33,755 bases of DNA from CAVXAE01 sp044225565 (GTDB taxonomy: Bacteria; Pseudomonadota; Gammaproteobacteria; Steroidobacterales; Steroidobacteraceae): assembly GCA_044225565.1 (NCBI GenBank), contig JBGAIL010000030.1:1-33755 (forward strand), given 5' to 3'. Made by a program: the position numbers and the translations under genes. Below the pieces are notes generated by a model. That model had not been told where the DNA came from and did no database searches. It saw only the letters and a program-made list of their open reading frames with translations. Below are positions 1 through 8,144 of the stretch, in pieces (position 1 is the stretch's first letter; each line of letters starts with the position of its first letter).

Positions 1-915
1 CAGGAACAGGCTGCGCGGCAGATCGTATGGCAGGGAAACGCTGTCGCCGTCGTCGTAGAACCCATTCTCGTTCAAATCCCGGTACAGCTTCGGGATGCCG
101 CTGTCAGCCTTGCCTTCCTGGTTCTGATAGTAGCCCAGGAGCATCAGACTGGTCCGGTCGGTGAAGTCGTACTCCAGCGATGGCGTGAACGAGATGCTCT
201 TGCGCTCCTCGACGTCGCGGAACGAGTTGCGGTTGTCGTAGGCGCCGACGAGGCGGAAGCGCAGGCGCTTGTCGTCCGTGAGCGGGCCGGTGAGGTCCGT
301 CACCGCGCGCAGCGCGTCGAAGGATCCGTAGGACAGCTCCGCATTGGCCTGGAACTTCGACAGCGGCTGCTTGGTGACCAGGTTGACGATGCCGCCGTAG
401 GAGCCGAAGCCGTAGATCAGCGAGGTGGGGCCTTTGGGAAACTCGACCCGTTCCACGCCGGCCATCTCGAGCGTGCCGCGGTTGGAGAACGTGTAGCCGT
501 TCAGCTTGTAGTTGCGGATGGTGTCGATGTTGCGGCCGCGCGCGATGAGGGTGGATTCGAGCCCGCCGTAGCCCTCGGGCCCGGCGTTCGCCACGCCGGC
601 CACGTAGTCGAAGACGTCGTCGAGGCGCTCGAGGCCGATAGTGCGCACGAAGTCGCTGGTCACGACGCTGACCGACTGCGGGGTCTCGTGCAGCGGCATC
701 ACGAATCCCGTGGAGCTGTCCGAGTATGAAGGCTTGAAGTATTCGGCCTGCCGGCCGTAGACGACGACGTCCTCGACCGTATCCTGCTGTTGCGGGTCCT
801 CCTGCGCGGCCGCCGTGCCGGGAGTGATCCCGGCCAGCGCGGCGGAACAGAGAGCGGCAAGGCTCAAACGACCCCCACCCGCCACATCCGGCCGAGACCT
901 GTGTGCCTTCTTCAT
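1..915 (-). CDS. TonB-dependent siderophore-type receptor, N-terminal part (cut by window edge)
   Basis: Outer-membrane receptor for TonB-driven uptake, probably of a ferric siderophore or similar ligand. The visible 305 codons begin MKKAHRSRPD, with a signal peptide ending near TAAAQ. A TonB-box-like stretch (VEDVVVYGRQ) follows, then a plug domain with the siderophore-receptor signature HETPQSVSVVTSDFV and the plug segment EFPKGPTSLIYGFGSYGG. The first barrel strands follow. Unlike the three other receptors here there is no STN domain, so it probably does not signal through a FecR. The ATG at 915 is preceded by a GGGGAGGG Shine-Dalgarno. The C-terminal barrel lies beyond base 1. It is divergent from the LysR gene, which may control it. 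Family assignment is solid; the ligand is unknown. Confidence 0.9.
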   Translation of the reverse strand, partial: MKKAHRSRPDVAGGGRLSLAALCSAALAGITPGTAAAQEDPQQQDTVEDVVVYGRQAEYFKPSYSDSSTGFVMPLHETPQSVSVVTSDFVRTIGLERLDDVFDYVAGVANAGPEGYGGLESTLIARGRNIDTIRNYKLNGYTFSNRGTLEMAGVERVEFPKGPTSLIYGFGSYGGIVNLVTKQPLSKFQANAELSYGSFDALRAVTDLTGPLTDDKRLRFRLVGAYDNRNSFRDVEERKSISFTPSLEYDFTDRTSLMLLGYYQNQEGKADSGIPKLYRDLNENGFYDDGDSVSLPYDLPRSLFL

Positions 916-1048
916 CGGTGACCCTCCCCGGGAGCTCGCGCTCGTTCTCGATATGACGGCGCGCCGCATCCGTCCGGGATCGTCCGGCGGACCAGCGCGT
1001 GCGGAGGGGGAATCTAGCTAGGGAAGGGCGAGACAATCCAATACAGAT

Positions 1049-1077
1049 TATCAACTTTTTGATATGTTCTGCGTATC
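1049..1077. promoter_or_regulatory. Candidate LysR operator: overlapping dyads in the receptor/lysR divergent gap
   Basis: Within the 289-bp divergent gap (916-1204) an AT-rich island contains a perfect inverted repeat, TATCAA-CTTT-TTGATA (1049-1064). Its right arm is reused in a second dyad, GATA-N9-TATC (1061-1077), which fits the LysR-family T-N11-A box (T1063, A1075) flanked as GAT-N11-ATC. LysR regulators usually bind such paired sites upstream of the divergent target and of their own gene. The rest of the gap is GC-rich and shows no other clear signal; no convincing -35/-10 pair could be fixed. Operator function is inferred. Confidence 0.5.
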
Positions 1078-1204
1078 ACAAGGCGATAGGCTGGACCCTG
1101 CAGGGTGGCCGTCGGCGCTTGTATGCCGCCATGCCGGGCGATCCCAGGCTCCGGTACGGCTGCCGTCGTACGGTTTTTTGATAGGGGTGACGAATCAGCA
1201 GGCC

Positions 1205-2101
1205 ATGGAGCTGCGACAGATCAAATACTTCGTGACGCTGGCCGAGGAGCTGCATTTCCGCCGCGCCGCCGAAAGGCTCAACATGACCCAGCCGCCGCTC
1301 AGCCAGGCGATCAAGGAGCTGGAGAGCGAGCTCGGCGCCACGTTGCTGGAGCGCGGGCGCAAGCGGTATGTGCGACTCACGGTGGCCGGCCGGGCCTTCC
1401 TGGAATCCGCCCGGATGATCCTCCACGAGACCGAGCGGGCGCGGCAGAGCACGCGCATCGCCCAGAAAGGCGAGTCCGGCCGGCTCACCATCGCGCACAC
1501 CGACGACTACATCGCCGACTTCCTCCCCGACCTGCTCTACCGGTTCAACCTGCGGCATCCCAACGTCTACCTGGATTTCGCACAGGAGTTCTCCACGCGG
1601 TTCGAGGAGTTCAACCGCGGCGAGCTGGATTGTGTCTTCACGACCCTGCCGCTTTCCGCCGCGATCGCGGACTGCGCCATCCTGCCCCTGCCTCCCACGC
1701 CCATCGTGGCGGTGATCCCCGAGGATCACGCGCTGAGCAAGCGATCCAGGGTGAAGCTCAGGCAGATCGGTCATCTGTTCGAGCGCGAATGCCACTTCCA
1801 CCTGACCGGCACGCGGACGGTGGCCTTCGAGATGAAGCTGGCACAGCTGCTCAACAAGGCCGGCGTGCAGATCCGCGCCACGCTCGCGCCGAGCAGCTCC
1901 TTCGTCGAGATGGAGATGGTGAGGCGCGGCTACGGTGTCACCTTCGCCACCGCAGGCTCCATACCCGCGAACATCAAGGGACTCGCGACCGTCAAGCTGG
2001 ACGAGCCCGATGCGTACCTGGAGCGTGCGCTCATCTGGCGGGAGGACAATGCCAATCCCACGCTGTCGCGCTTCCTGGAGATGGTGCGCGAGCTGTTCTA
2101 G
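1205..2101 (+). CDS. LysR-family transcriptional regulator
   Basis: A 298-residue LysR-type regulator. The winged helix-turn-helix occupies about residues 1-60 and starts with the family opening MELRQIKYFVTLAEELHF; the recognition helix region reads NMTQPPLSQAIKELE. The rest is the periplasmic-binding-like effector domain (about 90-295). The ATG at 1205 gives the canonical family N-terminus. A GTG at 1187 is in frame and would add six residues, and the frame stays open further upstream, but neither extension looks family-like. It is divergent from the receptor at 1-915, its likely target, and convergent with receptor 1, from which it is separated by 42 bp without a clear terminator. The effector cannot be told from sequence. 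Confidence 0.93.
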   Translation: MELRQIKYFVTLAEELHFRRAAERLNMTQPPLSQAIKELESELGATLLERGRKRYVRLTVAGRAFLESARMILHETERARQSTRIAQKGESGRLTIAHTDDYIADFLPDLLYRFNLRHPNVYLDFAQEFSTRFEEFNRGELDCVFTTLPLSAAIADCAILPLPPTPIVAVIPEDHALSKRSRVKLRQIGHLFERECHFHLTGTRTVAFEMKLAQLLNKAGVQIRATLAPSSSFVEMEMVRRGYGVTFATAGSIPANIKGLATVKLDEPDAYLERALIWREDNANPTLSRFLEMVRELF

Positions 2102-2143
2102 CGGTGCGTTCGCAACTCCACCGACAGCATCTCCAGACACGCT

Positions 2144-4567
2144 CTAGTAGAACTGCATCTCCGCGGCGATGCTGTAGGTGCGGCCGGGGCCGGCGGCGTA
2201 AGTCCCGTATCCCAGACCCTCCCAATAGAACTCGTCCAGCAGGTTGCTGGCGTTGAAGCGCAACGTGACGGGCATGCGCACGCCTTGCAGCCGATAGCGC
2301 GCTCCGATGTCGAGGCGCGTGTAGCCGTCCACCGGGATCGCGTTCTGCAGGTCGAGCACGCGACTCCCTGCCCAGTAGAGTCCGGCAGTGAAGGCGAGCC
2401 CGGGAATGCGGCTCACGCCGTAGTTCGCGAACAGGTTGGCGGTCCAGTCCGAGAGGCCCTCGACCCTGTTGCCGTCGAGGGTGGGATCCTGGTTGCGGGT
2501 CCGCTTCGCGTCGAGGTAGCCGATGCCCGCGATCACCGCGAGGTTGGGCAGAACGTTTCCGGCCGCCGTGAGCTCGAGGCCCCGGTTGACCTGCTCGCCG
2601 TAGCGGCCGTAAAGCCGCAATTCCTCGTTGACGTAGTCGCTGGGCAGCTCGATGCGGTAGGCCGCCAGCCCGAGGTCCAGTGTCCCCCGCACGCGCGCCT
2701 TCATGCCGATCTCGATCTGTCTGGCCTGGATCGGCGGCTGCAGATCGCGCGCGTTGGTTGCGTCCGTGATCTCGCAGGGGCATCTGTATCCCTCCTGCAG
2801 GCTGCGCGCGTAACTCGCATAGAGGGTGGCGCTCTGGCGGGGCTTGAAGACGAGTGCAGCCGACGGGGAAAGCTCCTTCGCCCGGTCGTCGTTGAACTTC
2901 ACGTCGACGTGCCGGCCGCCCAGCATCATCTGCCAGCGCTCACCGATCCGCAGCGTGTCTCCCGCGAAGAAATGCGTCTCGGAAACGGTGTCCGACAGAT
3001 AGAGATAGTAGGAGCCCGGGTCGAACGCGGGACGCTCGGGGAACGCGAGATCGAACAGGTTGCCCGACACCGGGATCGGACCCCAGTTCGTCGAGCTGAA
3101 GAGCCGGAATTTCCCCTGCCTGCGGAATACGCCGAAAGCCAGCTCGTGGCGGATCGGGCCGGTGCGCAGCTCGCCGAGCGCCATGAGCTGTCCGCTGTTC
3201 CAGCGGTTGCGGTTGTCGTCGCGCGGGTCCGAGTAGAGATCCTCGGTGAAGTCGCCGTTCGGCTCGATCGAGGTCACGATGCCGAAGCCGGTATCGGCGT
3301 TCGACCAGTCGCGCCCGCCCTGCGCCAGGATCTGCCAGTCGCCGGAGAGCCGGTATTCGGCGCGCAGCGTGACGCTCGACGAGGTGAACTTCGAGCGCGT
3401 CCAGGAAGGCACCACCGACACCGTCGGATCGTACTCGGGCGGCTCGCGCCCTTGCGAGGTCAGCGGCAGGCCGAACTGTCCGGCCAGCTCCCGCACCTGG
3501 TGGCTGGCGTCGAGGCGCAGCAGCAATGCATCGCTCGCCCGGGCATCGAACGAGAACGATCCCATCGTGCGATGGATGTCGCCGCGGTGCGTGAAATCTC
3601 CCTGATCCTCGTACGCCGTATTGGCGCGCCAGCCGAACCGCCCGTCCCGGACCGGTCCGCCGGCATCGAGGTGCGCATAGCGGCCCGATCCGCTGCGCAA
3701 CTGCACGTCCAGCGTGCCGAAAGCATCGCGCGTCGGGCGCTTCGTCACGTAGTTCTGGATGCCGCCGGGCTCGGCGAATCCGTAAAGGAATCCGGCGACG
3801 CCCTTGACGACCTCGACCCGCTCGAACGCCTCGATCGGGAAATCCCCGTCGCCGTTCGCGTAGAGGCCATCGCGGCGCACGCTGCCGTTTTGAGCGCGAA
3901 AGCCGCGGATGACCATCCAGTTCTGATAGATGTCGAAGCCCGGATTCTGCACCGCGGGATCGTTCTTCAGGATCTCGGCGGGCGTGTAGGCGCCCTGCAG
4001 TTTCGCGAGCTCGCTGGTGAAAGAGGATATGGAGAACGGGATATCCAGCGGATCCTTGTCGCCGAGCACGCCCGAGGTGACGACACGGGAGACGTAGAGG
4101 CTGGGGCGGGTCGCGGTCACCGTGATGACGGAGTCCGCGGGAGCTTCGCGAGACTCTGCGTCGTCTGCTTGCGCATCTTCCGGGGCGTCGGCGGCCGCCG
4201 GTGCCCGGGCAAGCCTGAGATCCCCCTGCGCCTGCGACGGCGCATCGCTTGTATTGATCGCCCGGTGCGGCCAGACGGCGATCGTCCGTTCATTGAGATA
4301 TTCATAGCGCAGCCCGGAATGGGCCAGCAGCCGCTCGAGCGCCTGGCCTGCGGTGAAGCTGCCGCTGAGTGGAGGCGCCGTGATTCCCGCTGCGGCTCGC
4401 GGCTCGACGACGATCTGCAAGCCGGACTGGCGTGCGAACTCGTTGAGCGCATCCCCCATCGGCTGGGATCGGATGTCGAGCGTGATCAGGGCGGCAGGCT
4501 CCGCGCCCGCGGCGATGCCGCATTCGACGAGCAAACAAGCCGCCAACGCCACAGCCATCCGCTTCAT
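2144..4567 (-). CDS. STN-domain TonB-dependent siderophore receptor (cassette 1)
   Basis: An 807-residue transducing outer-membrane receptor of the FecA/FpvA type. Residues 1-22 are a signal peptide (MKRMAVALAACLLVECGIAA). Residues about 28-100 are an STN signalling domain (LDIRSQPMGDALNEFARQSG and a following AGQALERLLAHSGLRYEY), which contacts the FecR transducer in the periplasm. A low-complexity Ala/Asp/Glu linker leads to a TonB-box-like SVITVTATRP, then the plug (about 175-290, including VEVVKGVAGFLYGFAEPGG) and a 22-strand-type barrel ending in the usual aromatic residue (EMQFY). The ATG at 4567 has a GGGGAAG Shine-Dalgarno. It is divergent from the sigma-fecR pair at 4708-6368, the usual arrangement for a FecI-type circuit that switches on its own receptor. 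The ligand is unknown; the plug type suggests a ferric siderophore. Confidence 0.93.
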   Translation of the reverse strand: MKRMAVALAACLLVECGIAAGAEPAALITLDIRSQPMGDALNEFARQSGLQIVVEPRAAAGITAPPLSGSFTAGQALERLLAHSGLRYEYLNERTIAVWPHRAINTSDAPSQAQGDLRLARAPAAADAPEDAQADDAESREAPADSVITVTATRPSLYVSRVVTSGVLGDKDPLDIPFSISSFTSELAKLQGAYTPAEILKNDPAVQNPGFDIYQNWMVIRGFRAQNGSVRRDGLYANGDGDFPIEAFERVEVVKGVAGFLYGFAEPGGIQNYVTKRPTRDAFGTLDVQLRSGSGRYAHLDAGGPVRDGRFGWRANTAYEDQGDFTHRGDIHRTMGSFSFDARASDALLLRLDASHQVRELAGQFGLPLTSQGREPPEYDPTVSVVPSWTRSKFTSSSVTLRAEYRLSGDWQILAQGGRDWSNADTGFGIVTSIEPNGDFTEDLYSDPRDDNRNRWNSGQLMALGELRTGPIRHELAFGVFRRQGKFRLFSSTNWGPIPVSGNLFDLAFPERPAFDPGSYYLYLSDTVSETHFFAGDTLRIGERWQMMLGGRHVDVKFNDDRAKELSPSAALVFKPRQSATLYASYARSLQEGYRCPCEITDATNARDLQPPIQARQIEIGMKARVRGTLDLGLAAYRIELPSDYVNEELRLYGRYGEQVNRGLELTAAGNVLPNLAVIAGIGYLDAKRTRNQDPTLDGNRVEGLSDWTANLFANYGVSRIPGLAFTAGLYWAGSRVLDLQNAIPVDGYTRLDIGARYRLQGVRMPVTLRFNASNLLDEFYWEGLGYGTYAAGPGRTYSIAAEMQFY

Positions 4568-4611
4568 GACTTCCCCACTTTGCAGCCGGTGCCTACCTCA
4601 TAGACCGGCCG

Positions 4612-4621
4612 GCGGGAACGA
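4612..4621 (-). promoter_or_regulatory. Motif shared with cassette 3, upstream of receptor 1
   Basis: Read in the receptor direction the motif is TCGTTCCCGC, 44 bp upstream of the receptor ATG. The identical ten bases lie 38 bp upstream of the cassette 3 receptor (18796-18805). Position and identity suggest a promoter element or operator recognised in both divergent regions, perhaps by the cognate FecI-type sigma factors. The remainder of this 140-bp gap holds only a short CCCC-AAAA-GGGG hairpin (4637-4648) and no recognisable sigma-70 promoter. Function is inferred from conservation between two sites only. Confidence 0.35.
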
Positions 4622-4707
4622 AGTAGGTACTCCACGCCCCAAAAGGGGTGCCGAGTGCCGACCCGGGCTTCCCCGATATACCTACAATGCGCCCGAAAAC
4701 AGGTCAT

Positions 4708-5298
4708 ATGGTCATGAGACGTCGGAAAGTCGCGAGCGATTCCGCGGATGCCGACCACGGCAGCCGCCGGGCCGGCTCTTCCGGAGCTGCCTTCGAGCAG
4801 TTTCGTGAGGGCCTGCTCCGTTTCCTGTTGCGCCGCCTGGGCCACGTCGAAACCGCGCAGGATCTCGCTCAGGAAGTGTATTTACGCCTGTTGCGCTTCG
4901 CCGACCATGAGCTGGTGCGGCAGCCCGGTGCGTATGTGTACCGCGTCGCCTACCATGTGCTGTGCGAATTCTCGCTGCACGAGCGGCGCAGTCCCGTGAC
5001 TTTCGACTCCCGCGCACTCGAGCAGCTCGCCGAAGATCTGCCGGTGGACGCGCCGACCGTGGAAGATCTGCTGGAACGCCGCGATCGCGAGCAACGACTC
5101 GAAGCGGTGCTCGCGCAGCTGCCCGCCATGCAGCGCTCCGTGTTCCTGCTCGCCGTGCGCCACGATCTGCCCCACGAGGAAGTGGCCGCCAGGCTCGGCC
5201 TTTCACTGCACACGGTGCGCAAGTATCTCTACCGCACCTTGCAGCATTGTCGGCAGCATTTACGCGTCGAACCTTCAGGCCAGGATTCTTCGTCATGA
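4708..5298 (+). CDS. FecI-type ECF RNA polymerase sigma factor (cassette 1)
   Basis: A 196-residue extracytoplasmic-function sigma factor. Region 2 spans about residues 28-95, with the family motif TAQDLAQEVYLRLLRF and the -10-binding helix YVYRVAYHVLCEF. Region 4 spans about 126-180 and ends in a helix-turn-helix (HEEVAARLGLSLHTVRKYL). Several in-frame starts are possible: ATG at 4648, 4687, 4708 and 4714. 4708 is chosen because AGG lies just upstream and an N-terminus without the Pro-rich extension is more usual. The stop overlaps the fecR start by four bases (ATGA), so the pair should be translated together. It is expected to transcribe the divergent receptor once FecR relays ligand binding. 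Confidence 0.92.
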   Translation: MVMRRRKVASDSADADHGSRRAGSSGAAFEQFREGLLRFLLRRLGHVETAQDLAQEVYLRLLRFADHELVRQPGAYVYRVAYHVLCEFSLHERRSPVTFDSRALEQLAEDLPVDAPTVEDLLERRDREQRLEAVLAQLPAMQRSVFLLAVRHDLPHEEVAARLGLSLHTVRKYLYRTLQHCRQHLRVEPSGQDSSS

Positions 5299-6368
5299 CG
5301 CCGGAAACGACGGATCCGCAGCGGCGGGTGGTGGCCGAACGTGCCGCGCAATGGGTGTTCGACCTGGAAGCATCGAACGCCGGGAGGCACGCCGAGTTCG
5401 TCGCGTGGATCAAGCAATCCCCGCTGCACGTGGAAGAGTTCCTGTTCGCGTCCGCCATACTGTTGAGCGCGCGAAGCGACATCCCGCCAACGCCTGGCGC
5501 GCGTGCGCCGGAGATCGACACGCTCGTCGCCGAGGCACGAGCAGCCCCGACGCACGAGAACATAGTGCCGTTGACGATGCAGGACTCGAACCGTTTCGCC
5601 GGCAGCGGGCAGCCCCCGATCCGCAGGACGATGCCGTGGAGGCGGGCTCTCGCCGGAATCGCCGCGACAGTCGCCCTGGCTGCGTTGGGAATTGCAGCAC
5701 TGCGCTGGACGCAAGCGGATGCCGATGCCACCTATGCCACGGCGATGAGCGAGCAGCGCACCGTGCGCCTGACGGACGGCACGATAGTCCATCTCAACGC
5801 ACGCTCCCGCATCCGAGTTCACTTTTCGACGGGTGAGCGCGAGGTGCTCCTCACCGATGGCGAGGCCTTTTTCAAGGTCGAACGCGATACGTCACGGCCG
5901 TTTCGCGTGCGTACGGATGACGCGGTAGTCCAGGCGGTGGGAACCCAGTTCAACGTCGATCGCACGTCCGAGAGCACGACGGTCGCGGTGGTCGAGGGAA
6001 GAGTTCGAGTATCCGGCGGCGATGGCGGATTGCTGCGCGGAGAATCCGTCATGCTCACCGTGGGAGAAGGCGCGCGCGTCACAGGCCGCGCGATCGAGAA
6101 GGAGGCTCGAAAGGACCTCGCCCCGGCAGTCGCCTGGCGTGAGCGGCGCCTGGTGTTCCGGGCGGATCGTCTCGAGGACATCGCAGAACGGTTCAGCCGC
6201 TACAGTCCCAGCCGAATCCGGCTGCTGGATCGTGGCGCGCGCGAAAAACTCATCACCGGAACCTTCGACGCGGACGATCCCGAATCCCTGATCCTGTTCC
6301 TGACGAAGCTCGATGAGCTGTCGGTCGAGCGGGAGAGCTCCGGGTATGTGATCCGGTCGCGGCAATAG
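5295..6368 (+). CDS. FecR-type transmembrane anti-sigma/transducer (cassette 1)
   Basis: A 357-residue FecR family protein. The N-terminal cytoplasmic DUF4880 domain (about 10-60, with W20 and QSPLHVEEFL) holds the sigma factor. One membrane segment lies at about 117-136 (ALAGIAATVALAALGIAAL). The periplasmic FecR domain follows (about 145-260, with SEQRTVRLTDGTIVHLNARS and GEAFFKVERD). A C-terminal STN-like segment (RLEDIAERFSRY to the end) receives the receptor signalling domain. The ATG at 5295 overlaps the sigma stop. It is closely similar along its length to the FecR at 19455-20522 (shared SP-HVEEFL, GEA-FKV, LGT/VGT-FNVDR motifs) and less to that at 10602-11600. Convergent with the serine hydrolase gene, 23 bp away. 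Confidence 0.93.
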   Translation: MTPETTDPQRRVVAERAAQWVFDLEASNAGRHAEFVAWIKQSPLHVEEFLFASAILLSARSDIPPTPGARAPEIDTLVAEARAAPTHENIVPLTMQDSNRFAGSGQPPIRRTMPWRRALAGIAATVALAALGIAALRWTQADADATYATAMSEQRTVRLTDGTIVHLNARSRIRVHFSTGEREVLLTDGEAFFKVERDTSRPFRVRTDDAVVQAVGTQFNVDRTSESTTVAVVEGRVRVSGGDGGLLRGESVMLTVGEGARVTGRAIEKEARKDLAPAVAWRERRLVFRADRLEDIAERFSRYSPSRIRLLDRGAREKLITGTFDADDPESLILFLTKLDELSVERESSGYVIRSRQ

Positions 6369-6391
6369 CCGTTCGCCGCCGGGACTGCGGA

Positions 6392-8047
6392 TCACCTGCG
6401 CTTGCGGAACCCGAAGTCGCGGAGGCCGCCCGAATCGAGCACGAGCCCCGACACGCTGCCGTCGCGACCGCGCCGGAACCGGACGATGCCCAGATCCTCG
6501 TGACCGAACGTATCCTTCGCCAGCGGCATGAGAGGCAGCGGCTGGACGATCTTCATCGACGTGACCGCGAGCTGGCCGTCCCGCACGGCGATGCGCAAAG
6601 GCAATTCGATCTCCGCACTGTCGTAGGTGCCCACGTAGACCGGGAGCTGTGCCCCTGCCGGGGAGAACGCGGGAACCCATGCGAACGTCACCGTCTCCCG
6701 GCGCGCAGTGGCGATCCTCAGCCACCGAGGATGCTGAAGGAACTCGATCACGCTGCTCCCCCCGTCCGTCGCGAATCGATCGTCGCCGAGCGGTACGAGC
6801 GCCGTCGTTCCGCTCGAGCCGAGACCACCCAGGCCCAATCCGTCCGCACCGAGCGAGACACGCCGCACGTCGCGACCATCCGGTGCCAGGTAGGTGCCGG
6901 CGAGCGCTGCCAGCGAAGCTCTCGGAACATCCACGGGCACCGGTTGCGGTGGCTCGGGATCGAGCCGGTCGGCCAGATAGATATCGGCAATCCCCTCCGC
7001 CAGCCGGATCGCCGAGACGTCCGCCAGGTTGCAGAGGCAGCTCACGGCGAAATCGAGATCCGGGAAGCGCAGGAAGTGGGCACGATATCCGGCATCGTAG
7101 CCGGAGTGCGAGACCGTCCTTCTTCCCCGATGGATACCCACGACCAACCCGGCGGCATAGTCGATGCGAGTGCCATCCGTGAGCGCTCCGGGTTCCGCCA
7201 TCCGCTCCATGAATCGCCGCCCGCCAATCTTTCCATCGCGGAAATTCCGCTCCCATCTGGCCAGATCCCGCACGGTGGTCAGCAGGCCCGTGGCGCCGAC
7301 GGTGTCGAACTGCGTGAGACTCAGCCGAAAGCCCCGGCCGGAGCGGACGTAGCCATGGGCGACGTTCGGCACGATCTCGGCGTGATCGTCCCTGAACCAC
7401 GTATCCCGCATCGCCAGCGGTCCGAAGATGCGCTCGGTGGTGAATTCGCGCAGGCTGCGCCCGCTCGTGCGCTTCACGATCTGTCCCAGCACGGTATAGC
7501 CGGTGTTCGAGTACGCGAAGCGGGATCCGGGCGGGAAATTGAGCTGCCTCTGGCGTGCGACGACGCTCATCACGTCGTCGTCCGTGATGAGGTCCAGGGA
7601 GTATCGCCAGCCGGATAGCTGGAGCAGCTCCCACTGGTCCCTCAGCCCGCTCGTGTGCAGGATCATCTGCCCGATGGTGATCGGCGTGCGGAATCGCGGC
7701 AGCTGCGGAACGTACCGGTCCGCAGGATCCTCCAGCGAGAGTCGGCCTTCATCGACCAGCAACAGGGTCGCCGCCGCCGTGAACTGCTTGGAGACGGACG
7801 CCACGTGGAACACGGTGCCCGGCGTGTTGGGAACGCCGTGGTCGAGATCAGCCATGCCGTAGCCGCGCTCGTACACGAGCTCCCCGTTCTGCATGGCTCC
7901 GATGGAGCAGCCGGGCGAATTCGGCCGATCGATCGCGGAGAACAGAACATCTACTGCATCAGTGCGTGCATCCGCGAAAGCGTGCGCTACGATCGAGAAG
8001 CAGGCTGCCACCAAACAAAAGAACACGCGATGCGTCGACGGCTTCAT
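6392..8047 (-). CDS. Secreted class C beta-lactamase-family serine hydrolase
   Basis: A 551-residue serine hydrolase of the penicillin-binding/beta-lactamase fold, which includes esterases, D-aminopeptidases and lipases as well as AmpC enzymes. A signal peptide covers about residues 1-26 (MKPSTHRVFFCLVAACFSIV...AFA). The three active-site motifs are present: S84-V-S-K87, Y179-S-N181 and H314-S-G316, the last in place of KTG, which is usual for the non-lactamase members. The C-terminal 200 residues form an extra beta-rich domain. The start at 8047 was chosen because it opens directly with the signal peptide; an upstream extension uses only rare starts. It lies 97 bp downstream of receptor 2 on the same strand and is probably the last gene of cassette 2, so it may process what that receptor imports. 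Substrate unknown; resistance function is unlikely. Confidence 0.9.
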   Translation of the reverse strand: MKPSTHRVFFCLVAACFSIVAHAFADARTDAVDVLFSAIDRPNSPGCSIGAMQNGELVYERGYGMADLDHGVPNTPGTVFHVASVSKQFTAAATLLLVDEGRLSLEDPADRYVPQLPRFRTPITIGQMILHTSGLRDQWELLQLSGWRYSLDLITDDDVMSVVARQRQLNFPPGSRFAYSNTGYTVLGQIVKRTSGRSLREFTTERIFGPLAMRDTWFRDDHAEIVPNVAHGYVRSGRGFRLSLTQFDTVGATGLLTTVRDLARWERNFRDGKIGGRRFMERMAEPGALTDGTRIDYAAGLVVGIHRGRRTVSHSGYDAGYRAHFLRFPDLDFAVSCLCNLADVSAIRLAEGIADIYLADRLDPEPPQPVPVDVPRASLAALAGTYLAPDGRDVRRVSLGADGLGLGGLGSSGTTALVPLGDDRFATDGGSSVIEFLQHPRWLRIATARRETVTFAWVPAFSPAGAQLPVYVGTYDSAEIELPLRIAVRDGQLAVTSMKIVQPLPLMPLAKDTFGHEDLGIVRFRRGRDGSVSGLVLDSGGLRDFGFRKRR

Positions 8048-8144
8048 GCTCCCCGCCCGTACAGGTGGCGCGGCGTGACGACCGGAAAGAGCAGATGCTG
8101 GCCCCGCTGCCGCGATGAGCGACGTGGGCAAACGTGCCTCGGGC

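Noticed and set aside
1064..1204. Longer LysR start with about 47 extra residues
   Set aside because: The extension would cover the palindromic operator and lacks family-like sequence; MELRQIKYF at 1205 is the standard LysR N-terminus.
2144..4567. Siderophore biosynthesis locus
   Set aside because: No NRPS, NIS synthetase or related biosynthetic gene is present anywhere in the window; only uptake-type genes are.
4637..4648. CCCC-AAAA-GGGG hairpin as a terminator or operator
   Set aside because: The stem is only four pairs in GC-rich DNA and lies in a divergent promoter region, where a terminator is not expected; chance is a sufficient explanation.
6392..8047. Antibiotic-resistance beta-lactamase (AmpC)
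   Set aside because: The third motif is HSG not KTG, the protein is far longer than AmpC with an extra C-terminal domain, and it sits in a receptor operon.
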